Origin: Marinobacter maritimus
GTDB lineage: Bacteria > Pseudomonadota > Gammaproteobacteria > Pseudomonadales > Oleiphilaceae
Direction of reading: 5' to 3'
Assembly (NCBI RefSeq): GCF_007671675.1
Contig: NZ_VCGW01000001.1
Location: forward strand, 1-64,000
Length of the DNA: 64,000 bases
A program made the translations under genes and the position numbers. This document shows positions 27,521 through 37,250 of the stretch, one piece after another (the first letter of the stretch is position 1; every line of letters starts with the position of its first letter). The notes beneath the pieces are model-generated. The model was not told the origin of the DNA and made no database searches. It saw only the letters and a list, made by a program, of their open reading frames with translations.

Positions 27521-30500
27521 GTTCGGCTACCTTAAGGAGTTCAATAATTTTCTCAAACTGGAAATCATTGGTGAGACTGGTCAGCTCAAGAGTAAAGCGC
27601 TCGTCAGCTTCACCGCTGTGTTTCAGACCGTGCAGGGATTCCAGAAGGCCTTTGCGATGACCTATTCGAGCCAGACTCGCCAGCGTTAGTCGGTGCGCTA
27701 TGTCTGGAAGCGGCAAAACACCGGCCTCGGGCAGGAGGATGGGGGCCAGCGGTTCGGCACTTTTTTCGAATCGCCATTCAAGCTCCAGTACGCGAGCGAT
27801 GGTGTCCAGTAGCAGGTTCAGACGCACGGGTTTGACGATGTAGCCATCGTACAGGGGGGTGGACTCCACCGAGTGATGGCCCTCGTTGGCATCAGCGGAC
27901 ACCATGACTACTGGCATAGTATGCTTTTGAGAACGTAACTGCTCGAGAACTTCCCAGCCCGTTTGGCCGGGCATGGATACGTCCATCAGGACAAGATCCG
28001 GTCGTTGTGTTTCAACCGTTGCCAGAACCTTGAGAGCATTGCCGATGTCTGTAATCTCGAAGCCAAGCGGCGATAACATGGCGCGAATTACCTGACGCTG
28101 TGACGTGTCGTCGTCGACCAGCAGAACTTTACGCCTGACGCCTTGGTAGCCATAAATCCGACGGGCTGGAGCGGAGGTGGAGCGTGGCGTGGAGCTGTGC
28201 ACACTGGACAGCATCACGCTGACTTTGAAAGTGCTGCCATGGCCGAGTTTGCTATCCACGTTGATGTCTCCCCCCATGATTTCTGTGAGCAGGCGGGTGA
28301 TAGTCAGTCCCAGGCCGGTGCCAATGCGATTCTCCCCGGGGAGGCGGATACGCTCGAAGGGGTGGAAAATACGCTCAATGTTCTCCTCTGCAATTCCTTC
28401 GCCCGAATCCTGAACGGTAAATTCCGCTACCTGACTACGATAACGTAGAGTCAGAGAAACGCTCCCGTGATCAGTGTACTTGATGGCGTTGGACAGCAGG
28501 TTAATCAGGATCTGGCGCAGGCGCTTCTCATCAGTGGTCACTACTTCTGGCAGCGGGTTCAGGCAATGGTAGTCGAAGGCCAGCCCTTTCTCTTCAGCCT
28601 GCAACCGGAACATGGTAACCATCTGCTCCATCAGTAACCCGATGCGTACCTGATCCCGGTGAAGGTCAAGCCGCCCGGCTTCGATCTTGGAAATGTCCAG
28701 CAATCCCTCAATCAGGTCGGCCAGATACTCTCCGCTATGGCGGATTACTCCTACGGCTTCTTTGCGGTGAGCGGGTATCGCCTCATCGTTTTCCATTAGC
28801 TGGGCATAGCCCAGAATTGAATTGAGCGGTGACCGGAGTTCGTGGCTGATCCCGGTAAGATAGCGACTTTTCGCGCCATTGGCTGCTTCAGCCTGTTCTT
28901 TGGCTTGTTGCAAAGCCTGGTCGGTTCGTTTGTGTGCAACGATTTCTTCCATCAGCAGGCGGGTTTGCCGACTGGATTCTTCCTCAGCCACCACTCGGCT
29001 TTCATGGGCCAGTACGAACAGCCAGCAGATCACCCCGGTGATGATCAAAAGGATAAAAAAGACTTTCCACAAGGTAGCTGATAACAGCAGGGCCTCGGGT
29101 GTCGAGGCGACGGGTGTCTTGAAGTGGATCAGCGACAGCAGCAGGGCTGATAAACCATTGATCAGGAACAGGAGCGTCAGAAAGTGGCCAAGCCGCGAGC
29201 GCAGGTGACTCAGTATGGATTGGGGAATCAACTTACCGAGAAACTGCTGGAGCTGCTCCTGATAACCAGCTCCGGGCTTGCAGACGTCACCGCAGCGGGC
29301 ATCCAGGGAGCAACACAATGAGCAGATAATGCCGGCATAGGCTGGGCAGCTGGTAACGTCCTCTGGTTCGAATTTGTGCTCGCAAATGGTGCACTGCACC
29401 AATTGGTGATCTGTGGCGAGGAGCACGAAGGGGCGAGCAGTATAAAAACGGCCTTTCGTTTTCCAGGCGATGAGCGGCGCAGTTATAAGCGCTACGCCCA
29501 AGGCGATAAAGTGAGACAGTGCTTGAGCGTATTCACCAACAACGCCGGTATGGCAGGTAATACCCACCACGGATGCGGTGAGCATGGCTCCAACCCCTAC
29601 TGGATTGATGTCATAAAGATGGGCCCGCTTGAATTCGATATGCGGGGGGCTGAACCCGAGCGGCTTGTTGATCACAAGATCAGCCACTAATGAGCCGACC
29701 CAGGCGATGGCAATGATGCCGTAAAACCCCAATGTTTCCTCGAGTGCCCGGTATACGCCCAACTCCATGACCAGCAACGCAATCGCCACGTTGAAAAACA
29801 GCCAAACCACACGGCCGGGGTGGCTGTGGGTCAGGCGGGAGAAGAAGTTTGACCAGGCAATCGAGCCCGCATAGGCGTTCGTTACGTTGATTTTGAGTTG
29901 GCATAGAATAACGAAAATGCCCGCCATGGCCAGGGCAACTTCCGGGGAATGAGTGATGTAGTTGAACGCCACCAGGTACATCTGGGTTGGGTCGGCCGCC
30001 TCTGTTTCGGAAACGCCCTGATTTAGTGCCAGCACGGCCAAAAATGAACCGGCCAGAGTCTTGAGCATGCCGATGACAATCCAGCCTGGCCCACCGGCCA
30101 TCACGGCCAACCACCAGCGCCGTTTCTCCTTGAGGTTCTGGGGTTCCGGAATGAAGCGGAGAAAGTCTACCTGTTCGCCAATTTGCGCGATCAGCGAGAA
30201 GACAACGGCTGCGGCGGCACCGAACGCCATAACATTGAGCCCTTGTCCGGCAACCGGGCTCAGCCCCTCAAACTGGGTCCAATCGCCGATGGAGGAGGCA
30301 TCTGCATAGATAATGAATACAAACGGAGCCAGTTGTAACAGGATCCATACAGGCTGGGTCCAGACCTGAAACCGGCTGATCGTGGTAATGCCATGTATCA
30401 CCAGGGGAATGATGGCCACTGCGCAGATCAGATAGCCGATCACCAGGGGGATATCGAACAGCATTTCCAGGGCCATGGCCATGATGGCGGCTTCTATGGC

Positions 30501-30890
30501 GAAGAAAATGAACGTGAAGCTGGCATAAATGAGCGATGTAATGGTTGAGCCGATATAGCCAAAGCCAGCGCCCCGAGTGAGTAGATCAATATCGACACCG
30601 TAGCGGGCAGCGTAGTAGCTGATGGGGATGGCGGTCAGAAAGATCACCAGGCTGACCGCAAGAATCGCAGCCACCGCATTATCGAAGCCGTAGTACAGGG
30701 TGATGGAGCCGCCAATGGCCTCCATGGCCAGGAATGAGATTGCACCCAGTGCGGTGTTGGCGACCCTTCCCGCAGACCAGCGCCGGGCGCTCTTGGCGGT
30801 AAAGCGCAAGGCGTAATCTTCTAGCGTCTGATTGGCAACCCATTGGTTGTACTGGCGCCTAACCCGAAAAATATTTTGTCGTGCGGCCAT
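27507..30890 (-). CDS. NCS1-type transporter fused to hybrid histidine kinase
   Basis: 1127 residues. Residues 1-480 are a nucleobase:cation symporter-1-like membrane domain with about twelve helices (GAISFLAMEAIGGSITLYYG, FGYIGSTITSLIYASFTFIF, KINVTNAYAGSIAWSNFFSR). A Cys-rich patch follows (Cys at 500, 503, 515, 523, 526, 527, 533, 537), which looks like a zinc-binding insert. Two further membrane helices lie at about 570-630 and a coiled coil at 635-675. The HisKA domain has His683 (ISHELRSPLN) and the HATPase N-box NLLSNAIKYT is at 797-806. A C-terminal receiver has acceptor Asp970. Transporter-fused kinases probably sense substrate passage. The position beside the amide operon suggests an amide, urea or nucleobase-like signal. 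Confidence 0.93.
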   Translation of the reverse strand: MAARQNIFRVRRQYNQWVANQTLEDYALRFTAKSARRWSAGRVANTALGAISFLAMEAIGGSITLYYGFDNAVAAILAVSLVIFLTAIPISYYAARYGVDIDLLTRGAGFGYIGSTITSLIYASFTFIFFAIEAAIMAMALEMLFDIPLVIGYLICAVAIIPLVIHGITTISRFQVWTQPVWILLQLAPFVFIIYADASSIGDWTQFEGLSPVAGQGLNVMAFGAAAAVVFSLIAQIGEQVDFLRFIPEPQNLKEKRRWWLAVMAGGPGWIVIGMLKTLAGSFLAVLALNQGVSETEAADPTQMYLVAFNYITHSPEVALAMAGIFVILCQLKINVTNAYAGSIAWSNFFSRLTHSHPGRVVWLFFNVAIALLVMELGVYRALEETLGFYGIIAIAWVGSLVADLVINKPLGFSPPHIEFKRAHLYDINPVGVGAMLTASVVGITCHTGVVGEYAQALSHFIALGVALITAPLIAWKTKGRFYTARPFVLLATDHQLVQCTICEHKFEPEDVTSCPAYAGIICSLCCSLDARCGDVCKPGAGYQEQLQQFLGKLIPQSILSHLRSRLGHFLTLLFLINGLSALLLSLIHFKTPVASTPEALLLSATLWKVFFILLIITGVICWLFVLAHESRVVAEEESSRQTRLLMEEIVAHKRTDQALQQAKEQAEAANGAKSRYLTGISHELRSPLNSILGYAQLMENDEAIPAHRKEAVGVIRHSGEYLADLIEGLLDISKIEAGRLDLHRDQVRIGLLMEQMVTMFRLQAEEKGLAFDYHCLNPLPEVVTTDEKRLRQILINLLSNAIKYTDHGSVSLTLRYRSQVAEFTVQDSGEGIAEENIERIFHPFERIRLPGENRIGTGLGLTITRLLTEIMGGDINVDSKLGHGSTFKVSVMLSSVHSSTPRSTSAPARRIYGYQGVRRKVLLVDDDTSQRQVIRAMLSPLGFEITDIGNALKVLATVETQRPDLVLMDVSMPGQTGWEVLEQLRSQKHTMPVVMVSADANEGHHSVESTPLYDGYIVKPVRLNLLLDTIARVLELEWRFEKSAEPLAPILLPEAGVLPLPDIAHRLTLASLARIGHRKGLLESLHGLKHSGEADERFTLELTSLTNDFQFEKIIELLKVAEHEAS

Positions 30891-31145
30891 TGCTGCATTG
30901 CCTGTGTGGTCTGAGGAGTGCCCGGTTTTGGTGCGGTTTGGAGCCTCTAAATGGTGTACAAGGAAGTCTTTACAACTTTTGTGCCAAAGTATGGCGGGCT
31001 GGAATAAACGGACGCGATTATTTGGTGCGGCTGGGCGTTAGCCTACGAAGAAGGCGTTCAGGAATGCGTCAAATGACGTAGTCTGCTGGGGCGATTACCG
31101 AATGGGCGCCTATGAAGGGGCCGAGCAGAATGTTTGGGGTAGGCG

Positions 31146-31169
31146 CTGTGCTTTCGGAAGGAAGCGCAG
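31146..31169 (+). promoter_or_regulatory. Leader hairpin before urtA
   Basis: CTGTGCTTTC (31146-31155) pairs with GGAAGCGCAG (31160-31169), ten pairs including two G-U, closed by a GGAA tetraloop. It lies 32 bases before the urtA ATG in the intergenic region that must hold the promoter of the amide operon. It could regulate translation or transcription. No T-tract follows, so it is not a simple terminator. Confidence 0.4.
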
Positions 31170-31201
31170 TACCGGCTTTCCAAACACTGCGAGGATTCAC
31201 C

Positions 31202-32470
31202 ATGGGTACGACTGATACAACCGCCACCAGGCGGTCAGATGGAAAGGGGCCAGGGTTTCGAAAGAGCCTGATGACACTGGCGGCGTCCGTCATGCTGGCT
31301 ACATCTGTGCAAGCGGCGACGCCGAGCACAGCTGAGGTCAACACCACAGGACTGGCGGTTACCGATGACACCGTCACGGTCGGTATTTTGCACTCGATCA
31401 CCGGCACAATGGCGATTAGTGAGATCGGTTCGGTGCAGGCTGAAAAGCTCGCCATTGATCAGATTAACGCCTCCGGCGGCGTACTCGGTCGCCAGATTGA
31501 ATTTGTTCAGGAGGACGGCGCCAGTGACTGGCCGACCTTCGCGGAAAAAACCCGTAAGTTGCTGCGACAGGACAACGTAGCGGCTATTTTCGGTGCCTGG
31601 ACCTCGGCATCCCGTAAAGCCATCCTGCCGGTGATTGAGCAGTTCAATGGCATGCTGTATTACCCGACCTTCTACGAAGGCCTGGAACAGTCCCCCAACG
31701 TTGTCTACACCGGACAGGAAGCTACTCAGCAGATTCTCGCAAGTATCGACTGGGCAGTTGAAACCAAAGGTGCCAAGACATTCTACCTGCTCGGCTCGGA
31801 TTACATCTGGCCACGCACCTCCAACAAAATCGCGCGCAAGCACATCGACAAGTTGGGTCTCAAAGTGGTGGGTGAAGAGTACTACCCACTGGGCCACACC
31901 CAGTTCAACTCGGTTATCAACAAGATCAAGCTTCGGAAGCCGGACGTGATCTTCGCATCAGTTGTGGGCGGCTCCAACGTAGCTTTCTACAAGCAAATGA
32001 AAGCCGCTGGTGTTGATTTTACCGATGAGAAGCCTCTGCTGCTGACCATCTCTGTAACCGAGGACGAAATCCGCGGTATCGGTGGTGAGAACGTGGAAGG
32101 TATCTACGCCTCCATGAAGTACTTCCAGAGCCTTGATAACGCCAACAACAAAGAGTTTGTTGCGGCTTTCAAGGAAGCCTACGGCGATGACATGGTCATC
32201 GGTGACGTTACCCAGGCGGCCTACCTCGGCCCATGGTTGTGGAAGGCAGCGGTTGAGAAGGCCGGTTCCTTCGATATCGACAAGATCCGCGAAGAGTTTG
32301 CTGGCATTGAGTTCGACAAGGCGCCTGAAGGCTACGTTCGCATCCACGAGAACCATCACCTTTGGTCCAAAACCCGTATCGGTCAGGCTCAGCTTGATGG
32401 CCAGTACAAAGTGGTTTACGAGACCGAAGAACTGATGGAGCCAGATCCTTTCCCTAAGGGTTACCAGTAA
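31202..32470 (+). CDS. urtA: ABC transporter substrate-binding protein, urea/short-chain amide type
   Basis: 422 residues from the ATG at 31202 (GAGGATTCACC before it). An upstream in-frame ATG at 31112 would add 30 residues in the leader and is unlikely. A twin-Arg-like basic start and signal peptide end at SVQAA. The periplasmic type-I fold is very close to UrtA and FmdD: TVGILHSITGTMAISEIGSV, QEDGASDWPTFAEKTRKLL, FGAWTSASRKAILPVIEQFN, LLGSDYIWPRTSNKIA. It captures urea or small amides (formamide, acetamide) for the permease below. The amidase genes in the same operon favour amides. Confidence 0.92.
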   Translation: MGTTDTTATRRSDGKGPGFRKSLMTLAASVMLATSVQAATPSTAEVNTTGLAVTDDTVTVGILHSITGTMAISEIGSVQAEKLAIDQINASGGVLGRQIEFVQEDGASDWPTFAEKTRKLLRQDNVAAIFGAWTSASRKAILPVIEQFNGMLYYPTFYEGLEQSPNVVYTGQEATQQILASIDWAVETKGAKTFYLLGSDYIWPRTSNKIARKHIDKLGLKVVGEEYYPLGHTQFNSVINKIKLRKPDVIFASVVGGSNVAFYKQMKAAGVDFTDEKPLLLTISVTEDEIRGIGGENVEGIYASMKYFQSLDNANNKEFVAAFKEAYGDDMVIGDVTQAAYLGPWLWKAAVEKAGSFDIDKIREEFAGIEFDKAPEGYVRIHENHHLWSKTRIGQAQLDGQYKVVYETEELMEPDPFPKGYQ

Positions 32471-32478
32471 GTTTGGAC

Positions 32479-32502
32479 CGCCGGCGCCCTGAGGCGCCGG
32501 CG
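32479..32502 (+). promoter_or_regulatory. GC-rich intercistronic hairpin
   Basis: A perfect 10-bp stem, CGCCGGCGCC (32479-32488) and GGCGCCGGCG (32493-32502) with loop CTGA, starts 9 bases after the urtA stop. Without a clear T-run, it most likely protects the abundant urtA transcript from 3' exonucleases and lowers read-through to the permease genes, as is common after binding-protein genes. Confidence 0.65.
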
Positions 32503-32554
32503 TCTATTGTCTCCAAAACGCTAAGCATATTGGTTTGAACGGGGAGTAAGAGTC

Positions 32555-33481
32555 ATGTTCGATGGCTACACCAGCAGTGAATTGATGTCGATATTTGCCA
32601 TGCAGGGGTTTGCCGGGCTCTCCCTGTTTTCAGTGTTCGTACTGATGGCTTTGGGCCTTGCGATCATCTTTGGTCAGATGGGTGTGATCAACATGGCTCA
32701 TGGGGAATTCATGATCCTCGGTGCCTACACAACCTACCTGACATCCGGATTTTTCCAATCTTATCTGCCAGGACTCTTCGGCGGATATTTCTTTGTTGCC
32801 ATGATTCTGGCTTTCTTTATTTGTGCCGCATTGGGAGCACTCGTTGAGTGGCTCATGATACGGCATCTCTACCACCGCCCCCTCGACACCCTGCTGGCCA
32901 CATGGGGCCTGAGCCTGATTATGCAGCAGGCATACCGTTCTATTTTTGGTGCCCGTGAAGTGGGTGTTGACCTGCCAGAGTGGATGATGGGAGCTATTCC
33001 GGTGACCGACATGGTCGACCTGCCAATCAACGGCGTGTTCGTCATGATCATTGCGCTTTCGGTCGCTGTGGGTGTGTACCTGCTTATGTATCGCTCCGGG
33101 TACGGCAAGAAAGTTCGTGCGGTGGTTCAGAATCGCCCGATGGCGGAAGCCGTGGGCATCAACAGTGCTGGCATAGATCGGGCTACCTTCGCCCTTGGCT
33201 GCGGCATTGCCGGTATTGCCGGTGCTGCGTTCACCATGATCGGCTCAACCGGTCCGTCATCAGGCCAGGCTTACATCGTCGATACCTTCCTGGTTGTGGT
33301 GTTTGGCGGCGCCCAAAGCCTGATCGGCACGATTGTATCTGCCTTCGGTATCTCGCAAGCCCAGTCCACCATGGAATTCTTCCTCAGCGGTTCTATGGCC
33401 AAGGTCCTGACCCTGCTGGTTGTGATCGGAATTCTGATGATACGTCCGGAAGGACTCATGGCCCTGAAGGTCCGTCGCTAG
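32555..33481 (+). CDS. urtB: ABC transporter permease, UrtB type
   Basis: 308 residues, a LivH-type branched-chain/urea permease with about eight membrane helices. Family markers: GLAIIFGQMGVINMAHGEFM, GAYTTYLTS, RHLYHRPLDTLLATWGLSL, GYGKKVRAVVQNRPMAEAVG (cytoplasmic coupling loop), VFGGAQSLIGTIVSAFG. It lacks the long N-terminal extension of some UrtB proteins. Start preceded by GGGGAGTAAGAGTC. With UrtC it forms the translocation channel. Confidence 0.93.
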   Translation: MFDGYTSSELMSIFAMQGFAGLSLFSVFVLMALGLAIIFGQMGVINMAHGEFMILGAYTTYLTSGFFQSYLPGLFGGYFFVAMILAFFICAALGALVEWLMIRHLYHRPLDTLLATWGLSLIMQQAYRSIFGAREVGVDLPEWMMGAIPVTDMVDLPINGVFVMIIALSVAVGVYLLMYRSGYGKKVRAVVQNRPMAEAVGINSAGIDRATFALGCGIAGIAGAAFTMIGSTGPSSGQAYIVDTFLVVVFGGAQSLIGTIVSAFGISQAQSTMEFFLSGSMAKVLTLLVVIGILMIRPEGLMALKVRR

Positions 33482-33490
33482 GAGATTGTC

Positions 33491-34678
33491 ATGAAGCATT
33501 CATCCCTTATGAAGTGGTTTGTTTCCCGAGAGGGACTGTATTACCTGGCATTGGCTTTTCTGCTGGTGGTTCTTTTACCGCTTACCCTGGATTCGTTCCG
33601 CCTGAACATGGTGGGTAAGTATCTGACTTATGCATTCGTTGCGATTGGCTTGGTCATGTGCTGGGGCAAGGCCGGTATTCTCAGTCTGGGCCAGGGGGTG
33701 TTCTTTGGCCTCGGCGGATACTGCATGGCCATGTTCCTGAAGCTGGAGGCCTCCACGCCGGAGGCCACGGCGATTCAATCCACACCCGGTATTCCGGACT
33801 TCATGGACTGGAACCAGCTCACCGAGCTGCCCTGGTTCTGGGAACCATTCCACAGCTTCTCGTTCACCTTGTTGGCAGTTATTGGTGTGCCGGTTCTGCT
33901 GGCGTTCGTTATCGGCATTGCCATGTTCACCCGGCGGGTGGGCGGCGTGTACTTCGCCATCATCACCCAGGCTATTGCTGCGGTCCTGACCATCCTGATT
34001 ATCGGGCAACAGGGTTATACCGGTGGCGTGAACGGCATTACCGATCTGCAGACCCTGATGGGCTGGGACATCCGCACAGATGAGGCCAGGAATATCCTGT
34101 ATTTCATCTGCGTCGGCATGCTCTTTCTGTGCCTGTTCGCAGCGCGCCTTGTTCAGAACCGGAAACTGGGCCGTATCCTCGTCGCCATGAATGCCCAGGA
34201 AATGCGGGTGCGCTTCTCCGGCTACGACGTGGCAGCTTTCAAAATCTTTGTATTCTGCCTGGCAGCGGCTTTTGCCGGCATCGGCGGCGCGCTGTTCACA
34301 CTGTTGGTGGGCTTCATGTCGCCGTCGTTCATCGGCATCGTTGCCTCCATCGAGATGGTCATCTTCTGTGCCCTTGGCGGCCGCTTGTCCATTCTTGGTG
34401 CTGTTTACGGCGCGCTGCTGGTGAATGCTGCCAAGAGTGGTTTCTCCGAGTCCTTCCCAGAGCTTTGGCCTTTCGCTATGGGTGCCCTGTTCATTGGTGT
34501 AGTGCTGGCTTTCCCGGATGGCCTTGCGGGGCTCTACAAGAGCTACGTTATGCCCCTGGAGAATAAGGTATTCAAGCGCAACAAGAGTAAAACCGCGCCT
34601 GTGGCGACCAGGCAGACCGCTGAAAAGGTGGATGACTATAGCCCGATGAACGACACCTACAGCCCGGAGAAATCGTGA
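33491..34678 (+). CDS. urtC: ABC transporter permease, UrtC type
   Basis: 395 residues, LivM-type permease. After an N-terminal anchor (LYYLALAFLLVVLLPLTLDS) come KAGILSLGQGVFFGLGGYCM, the coupling loop RILVAMNAQEMRVRFSGYDV, and GFMSPSFIGIVASIEMVIFC. A polar tail of about 45 residues (KNKVFKRNKSKTAPVATRQ...) is somewhat longer than usual. It follows urtB by 9 bases and overlaps the urtD start (TGATG), so the genes are translationally coupled. Confidence 0.93.
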   Translation: MKHSSLMKWFVSREGLYYLALAFLLVVLLPLTLDSFRLNMVGKYLTYAFVAIGLVMCWGKAGILSLGQGVFFGLGGYCMAMFLKLEASTPEATAIQSTPGIPDFMDWNQLTELPWFWEPFHSFSFTLLAVIGVPVLLAFVIGIAMFTRRVGGVYFAIITQAIAAVLTILIIGQQGYTGGVNGITDLQTLMGWDIRTDEARNILYFICVGMLFLCLFAARLVQNRKLGRILVAMNAQEMRVRFSGYDVAAFKIFVFCLAAAFAGIGGALFTLLVGFMSPSFIGIVASIEMVIFCALGGRLSILGAVYGALLVNAAKSGFSESFPELWPFAMGALFIGVVLAFPDGLAGLYKSYVMPLENKVFKRNKSKTAPVATRQTAEKVDDYSPMNDTYSPEKS

Positions 34679-35436
34679 TGAGCACAGCTAAGAGCATCAG
34701 CGGGGATTTTTTGCTGGCAGTTGAGGGCCTGACCGTCTCCTTCGATGGTTTCAAGGCGGTGGACGACTTGTCCTTCTATCTCGATCCCAGGGAAATCCGG
34801 GTCATCATCGGCCCTAACGGAGCGGGCAAAACCACAGTGCTGGATCTGATTTGTGGCAAGACCAAAGCGACAACTGGCTCCATCAAATTTGCGGGCAAGG
34901 AACTGACCAAGCTCAAAGAACACCAGATCGTTCATTCGGGCGTGGGCCGGAAGTTCCAGACCCCGTCTGTATTCGAAGACCTGACGGTGTTTGAAAACCT
35001 CGAGGTCTCCTATCCACAAGGCCACAGCGTGATAGGCGCACTGGCTTTCAAGCGGGATACGGCGGTTATTGAGGCGGTGGAAGACGTGGCGAAAACCATC
35101 TTTCTTACGGATGTCCTGAACGAACCAGCAGCCATGCTCAGCCACGGTCAGAAACAGTGGTTGGAGATCGGCATGCTGCTGATCCAGAAGCCGGCCTTGC
35201 TGATGCTGGATGAGCCGGTGGCCGGCATGTCTGTGGCAGAACGAAAGAAAACGGCGGAATTGCTCAGGGTGATCACCAAGGACCACACGGTTCTGGTGGT
35301 TGAGCATGACATGCAGTTTGTCGGCGACATCGCTGACCGGGTCACAGTTATGCACCAGGGCAAGGTTCTCTCGGAAGGGTCCATCGAACACGTGAAGTCG
35401 GATCCGAAAGTCATCGAAGTCTACCTGGGGCACTGA
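34678..35436 (+). CDS. urtD: ABC transporter ATP-binding protein, UrtD type
   Basis: 252 residues from the ATG at 34678. Walker A GPNGAGKTTV, then PSVFEDLTVFENLEVSYPQG, signature LSHGQKQWLEIGML (the SHGQ form is characteristic of UrtD and differs from the usual LSGGQ), Walker B LLMLDEP and the switch His VVEHDMQFV. LivG-like ATPase of the channel. The urtE ATG follows its stop by 2 bases. Confidence 0.94.
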   Translation: MSTAKSISGDFLLAVEGLTVSFDGFKAVDDLSFYLDPREIRVIIGPNGAGKTTVLDLICGKTKATTGSIKFAGKELTKLKEHQIVHSGVGRKFQTPSVFEDLTVFENLEVSYPQGHSVIGALAFKRDTAVIEAVEDVAKTIFLTDVLNEPAAMLSHGQKQWLEIGMLLIQKPALLMLDEPVAGMSVAERKKTAELLRVITKDHTVLVVEHDMQFVGDIADRVTVMHQGKVLSEGSIEHVKSDPKVIEVYLGH

Positions 35437-35438
35437 TC

Positions 35439-36128
35439 ATGCTAAACATCAAACATCATTCGGTGGCCTATGGCCAAAGCACCATCATCGAGAACCTGAA
35501 CCTCGATGTGGATAAAAACGAGATTGTGGCCGTGGTTGGCCGCAACGGCATGGGTAAGACCACGCTGATGAAATCCTTGGTGGGCATGATCCCCACCAAG
35601 GGCGGTGAAGTCAGTCTCAACGGCACCAATCTTTCCAACCTGAAGAGCTTTCAACGGGTTCGTGCCGGTATCGGTTTTGTGCCCCAGGGACGGATGATTT
35701 TTCCCACCCTGACGGTGCGCGAGAACATTGAGGCTGCCTTGGCTGCCGTGGGCGAGAAGAAGGTGCCGGAGGATCTGTATGAGATGTTCCCGGTGCTGAA
35801 GGAAATGCAGAACCGTCGCGGCGGTAATCTGTCTGGCGGCCAGCAGCAACAGCTGGCTATCGCCCGCGCTCTGGCCACCAGGCCCAAAGTGTTGCTGCTC
35901 GACGAACCCACCGAGGGCATCCAGCCCAATATCATCAAGGAAATCGCCCAGACCCTCCGGCGCATCCGGGATGAGCGTGGCTTGTCTATTGTGGTGTCGG
36001 AACAGGTGCTGAGTTTTGTGATGGATGCGGCGGATCGGATTCTGGTGATCGAGAAGGGCGCCATCGTCCACGAAGAGAGCCGGGCCGAGGCGGATCAGGA
36101 GAAGATTGCCAGTTATCTGGCCGTTTAG
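35439..36128 (+). CDS. urtE: ABC transporter ATP-binding protein, UrtE type
   Basis: 229 residues. Walker A GRNGMGKTTL, Q-loop GFVPQGRMIFPTLTVRENIE, signature LSGGQQQQLAIARAL, Walker B VLLLDEPTEGIQPN, and a Ser-containing switch region VVSEQVLSFVMDAADRIL where most ABC ATPases have His (normal for LivF/UrtE). It closes the five-gene transporter set. amiE follows after 60 bases, with a binding site at GGGAGAG. Confidence 0.94.
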   Translation: MLNIKHHSVAYGQSTIIENLNLDVDKNEIVAVVGRNGMGKTTLMKSLVGMIPTKGGEVSLNGTNLSNLKSFQRVRAGIGFVPQGRMIFPTLTVRENIEAALAAVGEKKVPEDLYEMFPVLKEMQNRRGGNLSGGQQQQLAIARALATRPKVLLLDEPTEGIQPNIIKEIAQTLRRIRDERGLSIVVSEQVLSFVMDAADRILVIEKGAIVHEESRAEADQEKIASYLAV

Positions 36129-36188
36129 TTTGGTGCAAGCCGCTGCGGCGGCCCAAAATTCTGAGTAAGATTTTCGGGAGAGTAATCT

Positions 36189-37235
36189 ATGAGACACGGT
36201 GATATTTCCAGCAGCAACGATACCGTTGGCGTGGCGGTAGTGAACTACAAGATGCCGAGGCTGCATACCAAGGCCGAAGTGTTGGACAACGCCCGCAAGA
36301 TTGCGGACATGATCAAGGGTATGAAGAAGGGGCTGCCGGGTATGGACCTGGTGGTGTTCCCGGAATACAGCACCATGGGCATCATGTACGACAACGACGA
36401 GATGATGGAAACCGCCGCCACCATTCCCGGTGACGAAACGGCCATTTTCTCCGCCGCCTGCCGTGAGGCGAATACCTGGGGCATTTTCTCTTTGACCGGT
36501 GAGCGTCACGAGGACCACCCGAATAAGGCGCCTTACAACACGCTGATTCTCATCAATGATCAAGGCGAGATTGTTCAGAAGTACCGCAAGTGCGTCCCCT
36601 GGTGTCCGATCGAAGGCTGGTATCCGGGCGATACCACCTACGTAAGCGAAGGCCCCAAGGGCATGAAAATCAGCCTGATCATATGCGATGACGGCAACTA
36701 CCCGGAGATCTGGCGAGACTGCGCCATGAAAGGCGCCGAGCTGATCGTACGCTGTCAGGGCTATATGTACCCGGCCAAGGAGCAGCAGGTGATGATGTCC
36801 AAGAGCATGGCCTGGGCGAACAACTGCTACGTGGCGGTGGCCAACGCATCTGGCTTTGACGGGGTGTACTCCTACTTCGGCCACTCCGCCATCATTGGCT
36901 TTGATGGCCGCACGCTGGGTGAGTGTGGCGAGGAAGACATGGGTATCCAGTATGCCCAGCTTTCTATCAGCCAGATTCGCGATGCGCGGGCAAATGACCA
37001 GTCCCAGAACCACCTCTTCAAGCTATTGCATCGAGGCTATACCGGAGTTCACAGCTCCGGTGACGGCGACAAGGGCGTGGCCGACTGCCCGTTCGAGTTC
37101 TACCGCACCTGGGTGATGGACGCTCAGAAGGCCCAGGAGAACGTAGAGGCGATGACACGTAAGACCATTGGCACCGCCGAATGCCCGGTGGGAACCTTGC
37201 CGTTCGATGGCAAGGAAAAATCCGCAGGAGCTTAA
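36189..37235 (+). CDS. amiE: Aliphatic amidase AmiE
   Basis: 348 residues. Hydrolyses short aliphatic amides (acetamide, propionamide) to acid and ammonium in the cytoplasm. The sequence is close to Pseudomonas aeruginosa AmiE from residue 1 ([20 protein letters not shown]), with the nitrilase-superfamily triad Glu59 (VVFPEYS), Lys134 (KYRKC) and Cys166 (IICDDGN) at exactly the same positions. The Cys at 135 and the substitutions around 61-75 distinguish it. In Pseudomonas amiE is followed by amiB, as here. It lies downstream of the transporter, so imported amide is hydrolysed at once. Confidence 0.96.
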   Translation: MRHGDISSSNDTVGVAVVNYKMPRLHTKAEVLDNARKIADMIKGMKKGLPGMDLVVFPEYSTMGIMYDNDEMMETAATIPGDETAIFSAACREANTWGIFSLTGERHEDHPNKAPYNTLILINDQGEIVQKYRKCVPWCPIEGWYPGDTTYVSEGPKGMKISLIICDDGNYPEIWRDCAMKGAELIVRCQGYMYPAKEQQVMMSKSMAWANNCYVAVANASGFDGVYSYFGHSAIIGFDGRTLGECGEEDMGIQYAQLSISQIRDARANDQSQNHLFKLLHRGYTGVHSSGDGDKGVADCPFEFYRTWVMDAQKAQENVEAMTRKTIGTAECPVGTLPFDGKEKSAGA

Positions 37236-37250
37236 AGCCGGGAGGCGCTG

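Noticed and set aside
35442..37013. 523-codon minus-strand frame opposite urtE and amiE
   Set aside because: Both opposite genes are strongly recognised. The minus frame is His/Gln-rich and is open only because of GC-rich codon bias.
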